Positions 34,529-42,501 of a stretch of 53,189 bases of DNA are shown here, one piece after another. Both the position numbers and the translations under genes were made by a program. The notes below the pieces were generated by a model, which was given only the letters and a program-made list of their open reading frames with translations, did not search any database and was not told the DNA's origin. The stretch spans positions 1 to 53,189 of the forward strand of contig CAZOZP010000016.1 in assembly GCA_964584325.1 (NCBI GenBank), in the 5' to 3' direction. The DNA comes from CAZOZP01 sp964584325 (GTDB lineage Bacteria; Bacteroidota; Ignavibacteria; Ignavibacteriales; Melioribacteraceae). The number at the start of each line of letters is the position of its first letter. Position 1 is the first letter of the stretch.

Positions 34529-35689
34529 TCAATTTAACACCCCGGTTATTTTTGCAGCTGCATCATTTAAGTCTCCTGCAACTTCAAAGCTTAGTTTTGA
34601 ATTAGTCAAAAGCTCCTTAGCTTCAACAGCGTTTGTTCCTTCTAATCTTATAACAACCGGAAGAGTAACGTGCACTTCATTAACTGCATCGATAATACCT
34701 TGAGCAACTCTGTCACAACGAACAATTCCGCCGAATATATTAATTAGAATAGCCTTGACATGTGGATCTGCAAGAATAATTTTAAATCCGTTGGCAACAG
34801 TTGTTTTATTTGCTCCGCCTCCAACATCCAGAAAATTAGCCGGTTTTCCTCCGGCAAGCTGAATTATGTCCATAGTAGCCATTGCGAGTCCGGCACCATT
34901 AACCATGCAACCTACATTTCCGTCGAGTTTTATGTAATTGAGATTATGGGCTGAAGCCTCAATTTCCAATTCTGCTTCTTCATTAAGATCGCGCATGGTC
35001 AGAATTTCAGGATGTCTGTAAAGTGCATTATCATCAATAACTATTTTTGCATCAAGAGCAAGAACTTCATTATCGGCAGTTACAACAAGCGGATTGATTT
35101 CCGCCAGAGATGCGTCATTAGCCATATAAGCTTCATAGAGAGATTTAATAAATGATACTGTATTTTTATATACTTCATTCTTTATTCCCAGTGAATCTGC
35201 AAGTCGCCTTATCTGATAATTCTGTAATCCAATTAGAGGGTCAATAACTTCCCTGAAGATTAATTCAGGTGTTTCTTCAGCAACTTTCTCAATCTCCATT
35301 CCACCTTCAGTTGAAACCATAATCACGTTCTTTGAAACTGAGCGATCGAGTGTAATGCCAAGATAGAACTCACGCTTTATATTAATTCCTTTTTCTATCA
35401 GAAGTCTTTTAACAATTCGGCCTTCTGCTCCGGTTTGGTTTGTTACAAGATTCATCCCCAACATCTGTGAAGCAATCATTTCAACATCAGACAGAGATTT
35501 AGCTATTTTTACACCTCCGGCTTTACCACGGCCTCCAGCATGAATCTGTGCTTTAACCACCCAAATATCTCCGCCTAGGTCCAGTGCAGCTTTTACAGCC
35601 TGACTGATACTCATTGCCGGAGTACCATCCGGAACAGCAACATTATATTTTCTCAGAATCTCTTTGGCTTGGTATTCGTGGATTTTCAT
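34529..35689 (-). CDS. sucC: Succinate-CoA ligase, beta subunit
   Basis: A 386-residue ATP-grasp protein, the beta subunit of succinyl-CoA synthetase, which interconverts succinyl-CoA and succinate with ATP or GTP in the TCA cycle. The N-terminus MKIHEYQAKEILRKYNVAVPDG is diagnostic. Nucleotide-binding segments (VVKAQIHAGGRGKAGGVK), the AEINPLVV metal-binding segment, and GGANKTTVANGFKI with ILINIFGGIVRCD are all present. Length is standard. AGGAACC precedes the ATG. The alpha subunit gene sucD, usually adjacent in proteobacteria, is missing here; it is downstream of nothing in this window. A separate sucD is known in green sulfur bacteria and fits the inferred lineage. Confidence 0.97.
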   Translation of the reverse strand: MKIHEYQAKEILRKYNVAVPDGTPAMSISQAVKAALDLGGDIWVVKAQIHAGGRGKAGGVKIAKSLSDVEMIASQMLGMNLVTNQTGAEGRIVKRLLIEKGINIKREFYLGITLDRSVSKNVIMVSTEGGMEIEKVAEETPELIFREVIDPLIGLQNYQIRRLADSLGIKNEVYKNTVSFIKSLYEAYMANDASLAEINPLVVTADNEVLALDAKIVIDDNALYRHPEILTMRDLNEEAELEIEASAHNLNYIKLDGNVGCMVNGAGLAMATMDIIQLAGGKPANFLDVGGGANKTTVANGFKIILADPHVKAILINIFGGIVRCDRVAQGIIDAVNEVHVTLPVVIRLEGTNAVEAKELLTNSKLSFEVAGDLNDAAAKITGVLN

Positions 35690-35827
35690 AGGGTTCCTGT
35701 TTTGTTTAATTGAATAAAAATTAACTGTTTAAACTTTTATAATCAATAATTTAATAATAATTCTTTGTTTTACTTTTTCCTTTTTTTATTTTGTCATTGA
35801 TTTAAAACATAATTTTCAGGCGGCAAT

Positions 35828-36106
35828 ATGAGCAGTATTCAAAAACGAATTATTATTTATGCTGTTGTAATAATTCTCCTGGCATTTTTTAATTGGTATT
35901 TGTCCGGATTTGAAACATTATCAGGCTATAAGGAAGTTCCCGTCATAAAAGATAATTTAATTGTCGGAAATGGCGAAAGGTTTTTCTGGGGATTAGATTT
36001 AACTCTTCTTGTTACAGGACTTACTGCAATTCTTGCCGGATTTTTCTATATGAAAATAGCAAAGAAAAACCAAGTAACCGAAGAACAGGGTGAACATATT
36101 CAATAA
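35828..36106 (+). CDS. Small two-helix membrane protein
   Basis: A 92-residue protein with an N-terminal hydrophobic helix (about residues 8-24) and a second one (about 56-77), separated by about 30 polar residues containing GYKEVPVIKDNLIVGNGERFF. A short charged C-terminus follows. An AGGCGG site sits upstream of the ATG. I do not recognise the family. The gene is single, divergent from sucC across a 138-bp AT-rich spacer, and converges with the CheY-like gene. The clear ribosome site and membrane pattern argue for a real gene. Confidence 0.68.
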   Translation: MSSIQKRIIIYAVVIILLAFFNWYLSGFETLSGYKEVPVIKDNLIVGNGERFFWGLDLTLLVTGLTAILAGFFYMKIAKKNQVTEEQGEHIQ

Positions 36107-36149
36107 TAAACCTGCATTAGAGAATCCGCTAAAAAGGCGGCAGCTCTGA

Positions 36150-36545
36150 TTAGTCTATCAGTTTAAGCTCTTTAATTTTGGCTGTAAGTTTATCAAGGTC
36201 AATAGGTTTAACTATATAGCCTTCGCACTGTGAATTGAATGCTGTTTTAATATTGTTGAAATCATTCAGTGCCGTAGTCATAATCACTTTAACGCCTTTG
36301 AGTCCGAATATTTTATGACCGGCTTCTATTTCTCTTATTTTCTTAAGTACGGTTTGTCCGTCTGTTTCCGGCAGCATAATATCAAGGCTTATCAAATCAT
36401 ATTTATGGCCTGATTCAAGGGCTTCACGGAATAGGGCCACTGCTTCATCACCATCAACTGCTGTGTCGCATTCACCGTACTGACTAAAATATTCCACTAT
36501 AATCTGCCGGCTTATCATTTCATCTTCAACAATCAGTACCTTCAT
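36150..36545 (-). CDS. CheY-like single-domain response regulator
   Basis: A 131-residue receiver domain with no output domain. Acidic pocket E7-D8, phospho-acceptor D55 in LISLDIMLPETDG, the Thr of VIMTTALND and the Lys of GYIVKPID are all present. It is the last gene of the twelve-gene chemosensory locus and overlaps the preceding hybrid kinase by four bases. It may be the diffusible CheY that carries the CheA signal to a motor or other target, or the final receiver of the hybrid kinase phosphorelay through its Hpt domain. The strong overlap with the kinase favours the second, but both are possible. Confidence 0.92.
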   Translation of the reverse strand: MKVLIVEDEMISRQIIVEYFSQYGECDTAVDGDEAVALFREALESGHKYDLISLDIMLPETDGQTVLKKIREIEAGHKIFGLKGVKVIMTTALNDFNNIKTAFNSQCEGYIVKPIDLDKLTAKIKELKLID

Positions 36546-38629
36546 TCTTCCAGCTCCTTTTTTATCTGTTCGAGTTTATTCCTGAATTCGGTAAATCTGG
36601 ACTCAAGATTCTGAAAATATTTATCCATTGCTTTACTTTCAGTAGTTGGTGTAATTTCTTTAAACTTATCGAAAGCCGAATATAAATTAACAGCCTTAAA
36701 ATTTGCCACGCCTGACTTGGTCCTATGTGCTATGTTCTTAACTTCAGTTAATTTGTTTTCGTTAGTCAGCTTCTTCATTTTTTCAATTTCTTCCGGAACA
36801 AGTTCCAATATTGATTTAATATATTTAAGTATGGATTCTTTCTTTCCGAAAACTGCTTTTGAAAGAAAAGAAATATCGGCTATATTATCGTCATTATTGA
36901 GGCTTTTCTTTACTTTCTCTTCTTTATTTGTGTATTTGTATATTATTTCAAGTAAAAATTCAAAATCTATCGGCTTCGTCAGAAAATCATCCATTCCTGA
37001 ACTGAGTACATTATCTTTATCTTCATTTCTGGCATGCGCGGTAATAGCAATTACCGGTGTATGAGCCGCTCCGAGTTCTTTTTCGTATTTAATCACTTGT
37101 GAAGCAAACTCTATTCCGTCCATACCCGGCATCTGAATGTCAGTAAGAATTATGTCCGGTTTGTCCTCTATATATCTGTCTAACCCTTCCAGTCCGTTTG
37201 TTGCCAGAGAAACTCTGCAGTTATGTCCTTCCAGAAATTCTTGTATTACTTCACTATTTATCTTATTGTCTTCAATTATAAGAACTTTTACTCGATTTGA
37301 ATCATAAAATCTCAGCAAATCATCTGCTGAGATTGATTTCCTGAATGTTTCACAACTTTCTGTTTTGATACTATCTATACTGAAAGGAATCTCTACAAAA
37401 AATTCTGTTCCTGATTTTTCGGTGCTTTCAAACCATATTTTTCCATTGTGCAATTCCACAAATTCCTTTGAAATTGAAAGACCTAAACCTGTGCCTCCGT
37501 ACTTCCTGGTGAAACTACCGTCTGCCTGGATAAACGGACTGAATATTTCATCTTTCATTTTCGCAGAGATTCCGATTCCGGTATCCTTAACCGAAATATT
37601 TACAACTGCCTCCTGGTTTTCAATTTTCTTCAACTCAACAGATACAGATATTTTTCCTTTTTCAGTAAATTTAACGGCGTTTCCTACAATGTTGTTGATA
37701 ATCTGATTTATCCTTATTCTGTCACCGGAGAGAATAGAAGGAATTCTATTGTCAAAACTATAAATAAACTCCAGATTCTTTTCATTACTCATTATACGAA
37801 AAACCGGTAAAGCTTCATCAAGTAATTCTCTGAGACTGAAACCGGTTATTTCAAGACTCATTTTCCCTGAAGCGATTTTTGCATAATCAAGGATATCGTT
37901 GATAATGGAAAGCAGCACTGCTGAAGATTGTTGTAAATATTTCACATGCTCTTTTTGTTTTAATGTAAGATTTGTCTTTTCAAGAAGGTAGAGAATTCCA
38001 GTAATACCGTTAAGAGGAGTACGAAGTTCATGACTTACATTAGCCAAAAATGCATCTTTTGTCTTGTTTGCTGCTTCAGCGGCTTCTTTTGCAATTATGA
38101 GATTATGTTCAATGCTTTTTCGCTCTTCAATTTCCTGCATCAGTAATTTGTTGGATATCTGCAGTTCTTCTGTCCGCTCATTTACCCGCAGATTCAGAGA
38201 CTCATTCGCGCTTTCAAGCTCAAGTCGTGCAATAACAAGTTCACGTCTTATTGAGATATTGGGGTAAACATGTTCAATAACATCCAAAAGATTCTTTTTT
38301 GTAATCGGTTTTAAAAGATACTGAGCAGCACCAAGAGAAATAGCCTTGGAAAGAATATCTGTCTGATTTAATGCTGAAGCAAAAACTATCTGAATGTTTT
38401 TATCGAGCTTTCGTATTCTCTTAACAAACTCGATTCCGTCAATTCCCGGAAGCATAATGTCTGATATTATCATATCATATTTATATTGCTTAAACAGGTC
38501 AATAGCTTCTTCACCTGTTTTTGCTACACTATGATTATATACCATTCCCTGCAGTAATTTGTCGTAAACTTGTCCGAGAATTTTATCATCTTCAACAACG
38601 AGAACGGATATATCATATTTTTCAGACAT
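36542..38629 (-). CDS. Hybrid histidine kinase (REC-HisKA-HATPase-REC-Hpt)
   Basis: A 695-residue soluble kinase with no membrane segment. It has an N-terminal receiver (D57), a coiled coil (about 125-185), and a HisKA domain with H200 in ANVSHELRTPLNG. The ATPase domain has NNIVGNAVKFTEKG, DTGIGIS and GGTGLGLSI. A second receiver (D497 in ILTDIQMPGMDG) and a C-terminal Hpt domain (H635 in IAHRTKSGV) follow. The order supports a complete intramolecular phosphorelay, His-Asp-His, that could end on the adjacent CheY-like protein. The leading REC may receive phosphate from CheA, coupling the kinase to the array. It follows the REC-PAS gene by 14 bases. Confidence 0.93.
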   Translation of the reverse strand: MSEKYDISVLVVEDDKILGQVYDKLLQGMVYNHSVAKTGEEAIDLFKQYKYDMIISDIMLPGIDGIEFVKRIRKLDKNIQIVFASALNQTDILSKAISLGAAQYLLKPITKKNLLDVIEHVYPNISIRRELVIARLELESANESLNLRVNERTEELQISNKLLMQEIEERKSIEHNLIIAKEAAEAANKTKDAFLANVSHELRTPLNGITGILYLLEKTNLTLKQKEHVKYLQQSSAVLLSIINDILDYAKIASGKMSLEITGFSLRELLDEALPVFRIMSNEKNLEFIYSFDNRIPSILSGDRIRINQIINNIVGNAVKFTEKGKISVSVELKKIENQEAVVNISVKDTGIGISAKMKDEIFSPFIQADGSFTRKYGGTGLGLSISKEFVELHNGKIWFESTEKSGTEFFVEIPFSIDSIKTESCETFRKSISADDLLRFYDSNRVKVLIIEDNKINSEVIQEFLEGHNCRVSLATNGLEGLDRYIEDKPDIILTDIQMPGMDGIEFASQVIKYEKELGAAHTPVIAITAHARNEDKDNVLSSGMDDFLTKPIDFEFLLEIIYKYTNKEEKVKKSLNNDDNIADISFLSKAVFGKKESILKYIKSILELVPEEIEKMKKLTNENKLTEVKNIAHRTKSGVANFKAVNLYSAFDKFKEITPTTESKAMDKYFQNLESRFTEFRNKLEQIKKELEE

Positions 38630-38643
38630 AGAACACCCGTAAA

Positions 38644-39549
38644 TTATTCTTTAAATAAAGTAAGCTTTGCAAACGGAAGTAAAGTTTTAATTTTGTCCTC
38701 AACATTTTCCACAGCCGAATCGGTTTCAATCAGAGCAACACATTTTTTGATCTTTGAAATCTCCGGCTGTTTTACGCTTTCTCCGGAACAGCTTGTTACC
38801 TGAGCAAACTTAAGAAAATATGCTATCTGATTATCATCCTGAACAATTGGAATTATCACAGCATTTTCGTCATATAATGAACCGTCTTTCCTTCGGTTTT
38901 TAAAATGCCCCTGCCAGTTATTTCCGCTTTTTATTGTTCGCCATATCTGATCGTAATATTCCTTCGGATGGTAATTTGATTTAAGAAGTCCCGGTTTTTG
39001 TCCGAGTGCTTCCTCTTGTGAATATCCTGTCTGCTCACAAAAATAAGAATTAACATACTCTATAATTCCGTGTCCGTTAGCAACCATTATTATTATCGGT
39101 GCATACTGCATAATTTTTTGTGATATCAAAGCCGTAAAATCAAAATTGGCTTTTTTACGCTTCTCTGTAATTATCTTATCGTACCATTTGTTAATTGTCT
39201 TTACAAGTTGACTGCGTAGAGAAGATTTCAGTATATATTCCTGAATGCCTATTGATAAAGCTTCCTTAATATATTTGTTTTCATCGTACGCTGTTGTAAT
39301 TATTATAACAGCATCCGGATTTATCTGCATAATGTGCCGCGACATAGTAAGGCCGTCCATTTCAGGCATACCGATATCGGTAATTACAAGATCCGGCTGA
39401 TGTGATTTATACATTTCAAGTCCTTCGGCACCATCTTTGGCAACAACAAGCTCTCTAACCTTGCTTTTAATTATTTCAGAACCGGTATTACGGATTAAAT
39501 CCGAATCTTCCACATAAAGCACTTTTAATTCAAAAAATTCTTTATCCAT
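38644..39549 (-). CDS. Receiver-PAS protein
   Basis: About 301 residues starting at the ATG at 39549, which has a good AGGAGA site just before it; an in-frame ATG 21 bases upstream lacks one. The N-terminal receiver has phospho-acceptor Asp in VITDIGMPEMDG and Thr-Thr-Ala, but the usual Lys-Pro after the switch strand is Lys-Ser (YILKSS). A coiled linker is followed by a PAS domain (about residues 145-260: IIIMVANGHGIIEYVNSYFCEQTGYSQEEALGQ; GHFKNRRKDGSLYDENAVI). The last 45 residues are not recognised. There is no catalytic output domain, so it may act by partner binding. It sits between cheD and a hybrid kinase in the locus. Confidence 0.85.
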   Translation of the reverse strand: MDKEFFELKVLYVEDSDLIRNTGSEIIKSKVRELVVAKDGAEGLEMYKSHQPDLVITDIGMPEMDGLTMSRHIMQINPDAVIIITTAYDENKYIKEALSIGIQEYILKSSLRSQLVKTINKWYDKIITEKRKKANFDFTALISQKIMQYAPIIIMVANGHGIIEYVNSYFCEQTGYSQEEALGQKPGLLKSNYHPKEYYDQIWRTIKSGNNWQGHFKNRRKDGSLYDENAVIIPIVQDDNQIAYFLKFAQVTSCSGESVKQPEISKIKKCVALIETDSAVENVEDKIKTLLPFAKLTLFKE

Positions 39550-39557
39550 TTGTTCTC

Positions 39558-40052
39558 CTATATTTTCCATTTACCAACGGTGGGGGAACTTATAAAAACC
39601 GAAAAAGTACCTGATCTTACTTCAACCGTACGGCTTATGGTACCACCGATATCTTCCGAAATAACAGGTATTTTCACCTGATCCAATATACTTTTAACTG
39701 CATTTATGTTTTTAATACCTATATTGAAAACATCATTGGTAAACTGGAACACTGATGCTCCTCCTACAAGCTTAGCTTTCATCTGCCTTAACTGAGAGAG
39801 GCATCCGGCATTTCGCATTTTTCTTATTAGCACCTGAATTCCTGTATCAGCAAAATACCCGGGTAATTCGGCAGCTTTTATTTTATCTATTTCAGAATTT
39901 GAAAGAGCGATATGAACCATTCCTATGATACTGCTGTCCGGACAAAAAAGTACAACTGAGACACAAGAACCCAGAGCGTAAGTTTTCATCACATCTCCGG
40001 ATGAAGAAATCACATCCAATTCTCCTACACCGAGAATTACGCTTTTAGGCAT
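39558..40052 (-). CDS. cheD: Chemoreceptor glutamine deamidase CheD (catalytic)
   Basis: A 164-residue CheD. The catalytic triad is intact at the positions known from Thermotoga: the Cys in YALGSCVSV, a Thr six residues before it, and a His 17 residues after it in IIGMVHIALS. CheD deamidates specific receptor glutamines to glutamates and in many bacteria binds CheC. No CheC or CheX is seen in the window. The ATG lies inside the end of cheB (8-base overlap), so translation is coupled. A second, catalytically defective CheD lies two genes upstream in the same locus (41941-42444). Confidence 0.93.
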   Translation of the reverse strand: MPKSVILGVGELDVISSSGDVMKTYALGSCVSVVLFCPDSSIIGMVHIALSNSEIDKIKAAELPGYFADTGIQVLIRKMRNAGCLSQLRQMKAKLVGGASVFQFTNDVFNIGIKNINAVKSILDQVKIPVISEDIGGTISRTVEVRSGTFSVFISSPTVGKWKI

Positions 40053-41100
40053 TGCTTTCCGTAAGTTTATTAATAACTGCCGTTACTATCTGATCCAGAG
40101 GAAGTACCTTGTCTATAGCGTTTTTTTCAATTGCAATTTTAGGCATTCCAAAAACAACAGATGTTCTTTCATCCTGCGCTATATTGAATGCCCCGGCTTC
40201 TTTCATCCTTTTCATTCCGCCGGCACCATCGCCGCCCATACCTGTAAGCATTATTCCTACTGCGTTTTTTCCTGCTGAATCAGCAACAGAATTCATCATT
40301 ACTTCCACTGAAGGAATATGCCCGTTTACTTTTTCGCCGGAAAAGATTTCAGTATAATAGTATCCGCCTTTTTTTACAACTTTAAGATGTTCACCCCCCG
40401 GAGCAACAAGAATCTTTCCCTGTGATATTTTGTCTCCGGATTCAGCTTCCTTAACGCGCATTCTGCAAAGCTGATTTAGTCTTTCTGCAAACATCTTTGT
40501 AAATCCGCCCGGCATATGCTGAACTATCACTATTCCGGGTGTGTTCACGGGAAATTCAGGAAGTATTCTTCTCAGAGCCTCAGTTCCGCCGGTAGATGCG
40601 CCTATTGCAATTATTTTATCAGTAGTAACAGAAAGTGCATTTTCGTTAAAATTGGATTTCATCTCGGAATTTGCCTGATTGAATTTCCAATGAGAAACAT
40701 CTGCGGTTGATGCAATCATTATTTTTGTACGCAATTCAAGCATCATACTATCCAACCCGCGGCTTAAATCTGTGGCAGGTTTGGAAACAAAATCCAATGC
40801 GCCGTATTCAAGAGCTTTTAGAGTAGTTTCCTGACCTTTTTGAGTTAGCGAGCTGACAACCACAATAGGTTTAGGATACTGCGGCATAAGTCTTCTAAGG
40901 AATTCCAGTCCGTCCATTCTCGGCATCTCTATATCGAGAGTAATTACATCCGGATTGAGTTCAAGAATTTTATCTCTTGCCACATATACATCAGGAGCTG
41001 TGCCTATTACTTCAATATTTGGATCTTTTGCCAGCGCCTGAGATAAAATATTTCTTACCAGCGCCGAATCGTCAACAATTAATACTCTTACTTTTGCCAT
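40045..41100 (-). CDS. cheB: Chemotaxis response regulator methylesterase CheB
   Basis: A 351-residue protein: receiver domain (phospho-acceptor D56 in VITLDIEMPRMDG), a linker, then a methylesterase domain. The catalytic triad is visible: S169 in GASTGG, H195 in VQHMP and D291 in LTGMGGDG. It removes methyl groups from receptor glutamates after phosphorylation by CheA, closing the adaptation loop with CheR. The ATG overlaps the end of cheR by one base and the gene overlaps cheD by eight bases. Sequence and order are those of a standard adaptation block. Acts at the cytoplasmic face of receptor arrays. Confidence 0.96.
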   Translation of the reverse strand: MAKVRVLIVDDSALVRNILSQALAKDPNIEVIGTAPDVYVARDKILELNPDVITLDIEMPRMDGLEFLRRLMPQYPKPIVVVSSLTQKGQETTLKALEYGALDFVSKPATDLSRGLDSMMLELRTKIMIASTADVSHWKFNQANSEMKSNFNENALSVTTDKIIAIGASTGGTEALRRILPEFPVNTPGIVIVQHMPGGFTKMFAERLNQLCRMRVKEAESGDKISQGKILVAPGGEHLKVVKKGGYYYTEIFSGEKVNGHIPSVEVMMNSVADSAGKNAVGIMLTGMGGDGAGGMKRMKEAGAFNIAQDERTSVVFGMPKIAIEKNAIDKVLPLDQIVTAVINKLTESNA

Positions 41101-41939
41101 TATTGTTTTCTGTAAATTGAAGGTTGAATATATTTAAATCTTTTGTCTATCTGAACTATCGACTCAGAATGCCCAATGAACAAATATCCGTTTTCTTCAA
41201 GGTTTTCATAAAAATTGTTCAGTACTTTTTTCTTAGATACTTCATTAAAATAAATAAGAACATTTCTGCAGAAAATCGCCTGAAATTTTTTTTTGAACGG
41301 AAATTTATCAGCCATCAGATTGAATCTTCGGAATACAACATCCCGGCTTAATTCTTCCTTTACTCTATATGAGTTTTTATCCACTTTAACAAAATACTTA
41401 AGTAACATTGGTTTGGGAAGAAATCTTAGGGAATCTGTACTGTATTCTGCATTTTTAGCTATCCTTAAAACTTTGTCGGATACATCCGTTGCCAGAATTC
41501 CGGCTTTCCAATTATTATAATTATTACCGAAAAACTCCAACTGAAGCATTTGAATAGTATAGGGTTCCTCACCGGAAGAACATCCGGCACTCCAAACTCT
41601 CAGGTCTTTGCTTTGAGATGCAGCCGTTTCTTTAAGTATATTAGGAAGTGCTTCCTTAACATAATAATCGAAATGCTCGTTTTCACGATAAAAATAAGTA
41701 TAGTTTGTAGTAACAGTGTCAATAAAGCTTGATAATGCAGAAAAATCCTTCTCTCTGGATATTAGATAATAATATTCACGAAAAGAATTCAGATTCAGTT
41801 CTTTAAGTTTTTTCTCGAGACGTGTAATTAGAAGTGTTTTCTTCTGTTCACTAAGGAAGATTCCAAACTTATCGAATACGAGTTTTTGAAATAATTGAAA
41901 CTCTTCATCGGTAAGTATGTAATTTCTTCCTGGAAACAT
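41100..41939 (-). CDS. cheR: Chemotaxis protein methyltransferase CheR
   Basis: A 279-residue SAM-dependent methyltransferase that methylates receptor glutamates. The N-terminal helical CheR_N domain is followed by the Rossmann domain with the SAM-binding motif WSAGCSSGEEPYTIQML, a KAGILATDVSDKVL segment and a FCRNVLIYFNE catalytic-side motif; the end GYLFIGHSES is typical. Length fits. The start ATG is one base from the stop of the degenerate CheD gene, and the end overlaps cheB by one base, so cheD-like, cheR, cheB and cheD form a tightly coupled adaptation module. The MCP in this locus ends in a pentapeptide that CheR could use as a tether. Confidence 0.95.
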   Translation of the reverse strand: MFPGRNYILTDEEFQLFQKLVFDKFGIFLSEQKKTLLITRLEKKLKELNLNSFREYYYLISREKDFSALSSFIDTVTTNYTYFYRENEHFDYYVKEALPNILKETAASQSKDLRVWSAGCSSGEEPYTIQMLQLEFFGNNYNNWKAGILATDVSDKVLRIAKNAEYSTDSLRFLPKPMLLKYFVKVDKNSYRVKEELSRDVVFRRFNLMADKFPFKKKFQAIFCRNVLIYFNEVSKKKVLNNFYENLEENGYLFIGHSESIVQIDKRFKYIQPSIYRKQ

Positions 41940-41940
41940 T

Positions 41941-42444
41941 TCACTCGTTTAGTTTCGGGTACCAGATATCCCCGTTTGCTGAATTAACCCGGGCACACAG
42001 CAACTCTCCGCTGTATGCATTAAAAGCAACCTTTCTGGTTTTGGCTGCTCCGCCGGTGTCGTCAAAATCTATGGGAATTTTCATCTTGCCAAGCAATTCC
42101 CGTGCTGTCTTAACATTCTGGGCTGCTTCGCCCCGGCGGTATCTTGGTGAATAAATATTTTCAGACCCGCCTATTATATTAGCTTGCAACCTTGAAGCGG
42201 CAATACCTTTTTTCCTGAAAAAATTAACCAGCCCTATTATGGAAGGGCAGGCATAACTCGGATTGCTGTTTTTAGGATTATCTCTTAAAGGCTTAAAAAA
42301 ATAACCCATACCGCCTGTTTTAGAACATTTATCATAAAGAGTAACAACAACTCCGGAGCCAATTGATGCATAAAACACGCTTGGCTCCGATGCACAGTAA
42401 ACATAACCGGGATCAACCGATACTTCATTTACCAATGAGTTCAT
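41941..42444 (-). CDS. CheD-family paralogue lacking catalytic residues
   Basis: A 167-residue protein with the CheD fold pattern: the YASIGSGVVVTLYD turn, a middle helix with FFRKKGI, LQANIIGGSENIYSPRYRRGEAAQNVKTARELL, and the C-terminal DDTGGAAKTRKVAF. In canonical CheD the motif is LGSC, with a Thr six residues before the Cys and a His 17 after. Here the Cys is Gly (IGSG), the Thr position is Tyr, and the His position is Tyr. All three catalytic residues are lost, so no deamidation is expected. It may still bind receptors or regulate the active CheD at 39558-40052. It lies between the MCP and cheR genes, 57 bases after the MCP. Confidence 0.85.
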   Translation of the reverse strand: MNSLVNEVSVDPGYVYCASEPSVFYASIGSGVVVTLYDKCSKTGGMGYFFKPLRDNPKNSNPSYACPSIIGLVNFFRKKGIAASRLQANIIGGSENIYSPRYRRGEAAQNVKTARELLGKMKIPIDFDDTGGAAKTRKVAFNAYSGELLCARVNSANGDIWYPKLNE

Positions 42445-42501
42445 ATTTTTTAGTTATTCCTAATAATTTTAGATAAGATAACTTCAAAATATGAAAAAAT
42501 A

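Noticed and set aside
36126..36140. Rho-independent terminator between the small membrane gene and the CheY-like gene
   Set aside because: The stem CCGC/GCGG is only four base pairs and no T-run follows on either strand.
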